64,000 nucleotides of DNA, taken from NCBI RefSeq assembly GCF_900111945.1, contig NZ_FOYO01000001.1, forward strand, positions 2,921,751-2,985,750. The letters are read 5' to 3'. The notes below the pieces were generated by a model that searched no databases, was not told the origin of the DNA, and worked only from the letters and a program-made list of their open reading frames with translations. Position 1 is the first letter of the stretch, and the number at the start of each line of letters is the position of its first letter. The translations under genes were made by a program, and so were the position numbers. The stretch comes from Litoreibacter janthinus (GTDB lineage Bacteria > Pseudomonadota > Alphaproteobacteria > Rhodobacterales > Rhodobacteraceae). Shown here piece after piece: positions 61,102 through 64,000 of the stretch.

Positions 61102-62403
61102 ATGATCCCTCGCTATTCCCGCCCCGAGATGGTTGCCATCTGGTCCCCCGAGACCAAATTTCGCATCTGGTACGAGATCGAGGCGCACGCCTGCGACGCC
61201 ATGGCCGATCTGGGCGTGATCCCGCGTGAGAACGCTGAAGCCGTTTGGAAAGCCAAGGACGTCGAGTTCGACGTGGCCCGCATTGACGAAATCGAGGCGG
61301 TGACAAAGCATGACGTCATCGCCTTCCTGACCCATCTGGCCGAGCATGTCGGCTCTGAAGAAGCCCGTTTTGTACATCAGGGCATGACTTCGTCTGACGT
61401 GCTCGACACCTGTTTCAATGTGCAGCTTGTTCGCGCCGCTGACATCCTGATTGCCGACGTGGAAGGCCTGCTCGCCGCCCTGAAACGTCGCGCGATGGAG
61501 CACAAAGATACCCTGCGCGTTGGCCGCTCGCACGGCATCCATGCCGAGCCGACCACCATGGGCCTGACTTTCGCACGCTTCTATGCCGAAATGGACCGCA
61601 ACCTGACCCGCCTGCGCACTGCACGTGACGAAATCTCCACCGGCGCCATTTCCGGCGCGATTGGGACTTTCGCCAATGTGGACCCTCGCGTTGAGGAACA
61701 TGTCTGCGAAAAGCTGGGCCTGTCGCCAGAGCCGATCTCCACGCAAGTCATCCCCCGCGACCGCCACGCGGCGTTCTTCGCGGCCCTCGGTGTGGTCGCC
61801 TCCTCTATCGAAAACATCGCGACCGAAATCCGCCACATGCAGCGTACAGAAGTGCTGGAAGGCGCGGAGTTCTTCTCCATGGGCCAAAAGGGCTCCTCCG
61901 CGATGCCGCACAAAAAGAACCCCATCCTGACCGAAAACCTTACGGGTCTGGCGCGCACCATTCGCATGGCAGTGGTCCCTGCGATGGAGAACGTGGCGCT
62001 TTGGCACGAACGCGACATCTCCCACTCCTCGGTAGAACGCATGATTGGCCCCGACACCACAATCACTCTGGATTTCGCGCTTGCCCGTCTGACAGGCGTG
62101 ATCGACAAAATGTTGATCTTCCCAGACAACATGCTCGACAACATGAACAAGTTCCCCGGACTGGTGATGTCCCAGCGTGTGCTGCTTGCTCTTACGCAAG
62201 CTGGCGTCAGCCGCGAGGATGCCTACGCCATGGTCCAGCGCAACGCGTTGAAGGTCTGGGAGCATCGCGTTGATTTTCAAGAACAATTGCTGGCGGACGA
62301 AGACGTCGTCGCAGCCCTTGGCGTGGACGCGATCAAAGAGAAATTCGACATGGGTTACCACACCAAGCATGTCGATACGATCTTCAAGCGCGTATTTGGT
62401 TAA
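61102..62403 (+). CDS. purB: Adenylosuccinate lyase
   Basis: A 433-residue fumarase/aspartase-superfamily lyase. The superfamily signature SMGQKGSSAMPHKKNPIL is present, as are TSSDVLDTCFNVQL and GRSHGIHAEPTTMG, which bear catalytic His and Ser residues. It acts twice in purine synthesis, on SAICAR and on adenylosuccinate. The ATG of MIPRYSRPEM is preferred; the upstream in-frame stretch does not fit the family. A terminator follows. Confidence 0.97.
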   Translation: MIPRYSRPEMVAIWSPETKFRIWYEIEAHACDAMADLGVIPRENAEAVWKAKDVEFDVARIDEIEAVTKHDVIAFLTHLAEHVGSEEARFVHQGMTSSDVLDTCFNVQLVRAADILIADVEGLLAALKRRAMEHKDTLRVGRSHGIHAEPTTMGLTFARFYAEMDRNLTRLRTARDEISTGAISGAIGTFANVDPRVEEHVCEKLGLSPEPISTQVIPRDRHAAFFAALGVVASSIENIATEIRHMQRTEVLEGAEFFSMGQKGSSAMPHKKNPILTENLTGLARTIRMAVVPAMENVALWHERDISHSSVERMIGPDTTITLDFALARLTGVIDKMLIFPDNMLDNMNKFPGLVMSQRVLLALTQAGVSREDAYAMVQRNALKVWEHRVDFQEQLLADEDVVAALGVDAIKEKFDMGYHTKHVDTIFKRVFG

Positions 62404-62431
62404 GGCCCGCACCAAAAATCAAAAACTGTCG

Positions 62432-62458
62432 AACGCCCGCCCAATGCGCGGGCGTTTT
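62432..62458 (+). terminator. Rho-independent terminator of purB
   Basis: Stem AACGCCCGC / GCGGGCGTT with a 7-base loop and a run of T. Located 29 bases after the purB stop. Confidence 0.85.
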
Positions 62459-62516
62459 GATTTTGAAGACTCTCATGCTATCTTTTTCGGTACAGACCAA
62501 CAGGAGAGAAATTCAG

Positions 62517-62678
62517 ATGAAGACCAAAACACTATTGGCCGCTCTCGCCCTCACCCTGACGCCGGCGATTGCATCAGCGGAATGCGCCTTCGGGCAGCAC
62601 AAGCAGGCCGCATCGTGCCAAGCAGGATCCACCTGGGATGCTGAAAAAGGCGCTTGCGTGGCGCAGCCGACAGGCTAA
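62517..62678 (+). CDS. Small secreted cysteine-containing protein
   Basis: A 53-residue protein: signal peptide MKTKTLLAALALTLTPAIA with a signal-peptidase site near SAE, then about 30 mature residues with three cysteines (C24, C35 and C47) in ECAFGQHKQ, SCQAG and GACVAQP, plus GSTWD. This pattern resembles a chitin-binding-type fragment. AGGAGAGAAATTCAG precedes the ATG. It follows the purB terminator, so it likely has its own promoter. Function unknown. Confidence 0.75.
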   Translation: MKTKTLLAALALTLTPAIASAECAFGQHKQAASCQAGSTWDAEKGACVAQPTG

Positions 62679-62840
62679 GCCAGCTGCGCGACACGACCCG
62701 TGACAGAAATTGGGGGCGGCTCTGGATATCCAGCGCCGCCCCCACTGCATTTCGCTAAAACCCGACTTATCCCACACTTTGCTCCTCACCTTCCGTTAAC
62801 GTCCGTCCCTTCTATTAAACGGTGCGAGACGATTAACGGG

Positions 62841-63953
62841 ATGGGACAGGCCATGGATTTGGTGACACAGCCGCGCGGCAGCGTCGGGCTTGGGATTGGC
62901 GGCAAGATCGCTACGACAGCATTTTCTTTTGATGGATCCGACACGCCGCTCGCGTTGACCGGCGCGCAAAAGGCGGCCGTTATTGTCCAAATGATCCTGC
63001 ACGCGGGCGGCTCAATCCCGCTCGCCGTCATGTCAGAAGCCACGCAAGTGCATCTGGCGCGTGTCTATGCCTCTATGGGGCCCATCAACAAGGCCACCGT
63101 TGCCGCTGTCCTGACCGAATTCGCCCGACATCTTGATGCGCATGGCCTCAGTTTTCCCGTCGACACCTCTGCGGCGCTTGATGCGCTGGAAGGCAACCTG
63201 AGTGACAGCCTTCTGGAGCGAATGCGCCAGATTCACAGCCCGACTCTGCCCAAAAACACGTGGGAGATGATCGCAGACCTCCCCGTGGAGACACTGGCAG
63301 AGCTAGTTGCCGCCGAAAGCCCGCGCGTGGGGGCGATTATCATGTCGAAGCTGCCCGCAGCCGCCTCTACAAATGTGATGGAGCTGTTGGAATTTGAAAC
63401 CGCCAATGCCGTGACCTTCGCCATGTCTGAAACCGCAGCCGTGCGACCCGAAACCGTTGATATTGTGGCGCAGGCAATCTTGAACGGAAACGAAAACCAA
63501 ACCCAAGGCGGAGCCTTCACCACCAAACCTGTCGCGCGCGCTGCCGCCTTGCTCAATGCTGCGGCTGCGACCCAACGCGACGCGATCCTCGAAGCCCTCG
63601 ACACGCTCGATACGATCTTCGCGGCCCAAGTGCGCAAGGCGATCTTCACCTTCGCGGACATCCTCACGCGGCTGCAACCGACCGATGTGCCTGCCATAAT
63701 CCGCGTTCTACCCGGCGACGAGTTGAACGCGGCCCTCAAAGCTGGCTCTGAGGCACATCCCGAAGTCGTAGAGTTCATCATCGCCAACCTCTCCAAGCGC
63801 ATGGGCGACGCCATCCGCGAAGAATTGGCCGAAGCGGCACCACTTTCCGGCAAGGCGGCGGAAGCGGCGATGGGCAAGCTCACCGCCGCAATTCGCCAAC
63901 TCGAGGAAAGCGGCGATCTGACCCTGATAACTATCGACGAGGGCGATGCCTGA
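62841..63953 (+). CDS. fliG: Flagellar motor switch protein FliG (divergent)
   Basis: A 370-residue FliG. N-terminal domain: LTGAQKAAVIVQMILHAGG and VAAVLTEFARHLDAHG. Middle domain with AELVAAESPRVGAIIMSKLP, where ESPR stands in for the usual EHPQ motif, and a C-terminal domain with VRKAIFTFADILTRLQPTD, AEAAMGKLTAAIRQLEESGD. The sequence is more divergent than typical FliG but the three-domain order is right. FliG couples FliF to the rotor and interacts with MotA. ATGs at 62841 and 62853 are both possible. No flagellar genes precede it in this window; others may lie beyond the right edge. Confidence 0.78.
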   Translation: MGQAMDLVTQPRGSVGLGIGGKIATTAFSFDGSDTPLALTGAQKAAVIVQMILHAGGSIPLAVMSEATQVHLARVYASMGPINKATVAAVLTEFARHLDAHGLSFPVDTSAALDALEGNLSDSLLERMRQIHSPTLPKNTWEMIADLPVETLAELVAAESPRVGAIIMSKLPAAASTNVMELLEFETANAVTFAMSETAAVRPETVDIVAQAILNGNENQTQGGAFTTKPVARAAALLNAAAATQRDAILEALDTLDTIFAAQVRKAIFTFADILTRLQPTDVPAIIRVLPGDELNAALKAGSEAHPEVVEFIIANLSKRMGDAIREELAEAAPLSGKAAEAAMGKLTAAIRQLEESGDLTLITIDEGDA

Positions 63954-64000
63954 CACGGCTTCTTAACCCGAAAAAGAAAAAGGGCGGCCCCAACAAGGCC

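Noticed and set aside
61018..62415. A 465-codon minus-strand frame opposite purB
   Set aside because: Antisense to purB over its entire length, with no recognisable domain.
1..64000. tRNA or rRNA genes, CRISPR arrays, insertion sequences, prophage genes, replication origins
   Set aside because: No tRNA-like cloverleaf, regularly spaced repeat, transposase, integrase or phage structural gene was recognised; tRNA detection by eye is imperfect, so a covariance-model scan would settle it.

Overview
The window is a gene-dense stretch (64 kb, about 68 protein genes, no tRNA, rRNA, CRISPR array or insertion sequence recognised) of a GC-rich alphaproteobacterial chromosome. The gene content points to the Rhodobacteraceae / Roseobacter group: phaZ-phaC-phaP-phaR arrangement, GTG/TTG starts, DUF5368, DUF6314, DUF1194 and Hint-domain proteins, yajC-secD-secF followed by an Mth938-domain gene, surE-pcm-nlpD, tatABC and an FNR-type box before the cytochrome bd genes. 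Species assignment is inference from gene families, not from a marker comparison.

Layout. 1-5.8 kb: polyamine/amine catabolism (3'-end of a glutamine-synthetase-like ligase, FAD amine oxidoreductase, DegT-type aminotransferase, LysR regulator, class III aminotransferase). 5.8-11.9 kb: hemolysin III protein, then polyhydroxyalkanoate metabolism (phaR, an unknown gene, phaP with PhaR-type operators inside its promoter, phaC and divergent phaZ). 11.9-17.6 kb: a minus-strand run of small metabolic enzymes (three alpha/beta hydrolases, SDR, VOC, M15-like protein) and an MFS transporter. 17.7-20.5 kb: a polyamine-type ABC importer without a local binding protein. 20.6-25.7 kb: thrS, an ArsC-like reductase, a cold-shock gene, then a low-GC two-gene insert encoding a ThsB-like TIR protein and a TIR-like/multi-membrane-span protein directly behind thyX. 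This insert is the main discovery candidate: a Thoeris-like anti-phage system with a membrane effector.

25.9-31.4 kb: a TbpB-like lipoprotein with its Slam-type outer-membrane translocator, DUF817, glyoxalase, DUF1194 and small genes. 31.4-35.1 kb: SecDF-YajC with a TauE-family permease inserted before the Mth938 gene. 35.2-43.5 kb: membrane pentapeptide-repeat protein, serS, degenerate histidine phosphatase, TspO-like protein, surE-pcm-nlpD and a Hint-domain protein. 43.5-46.6 kb: DevABC-like ABC exporter. 46.7-56.5 kb: a coherent respiratory/sulfur module (DUF5368, Tat-exported sulfide:quinone reductase-like enzyme, SLAC1/TDT channel, cydX-cydB-cydA, cydC-cydD and a divergent Rrf2 regulator with FNR-type boxes at both promoters). 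56.5-59.1 kb: AAA+ ATPase and tatCBA. 59.3-64 kb: ABM protein, WYL regulator, DUF6314, purB, a small secreted protein and fliG.

Functionally the window is mostly core genome. The accessory-looking parts are the TIR pair, the second half of the pentapeptide-repeat gene, and possibly the Slam/lipoprotein pair.
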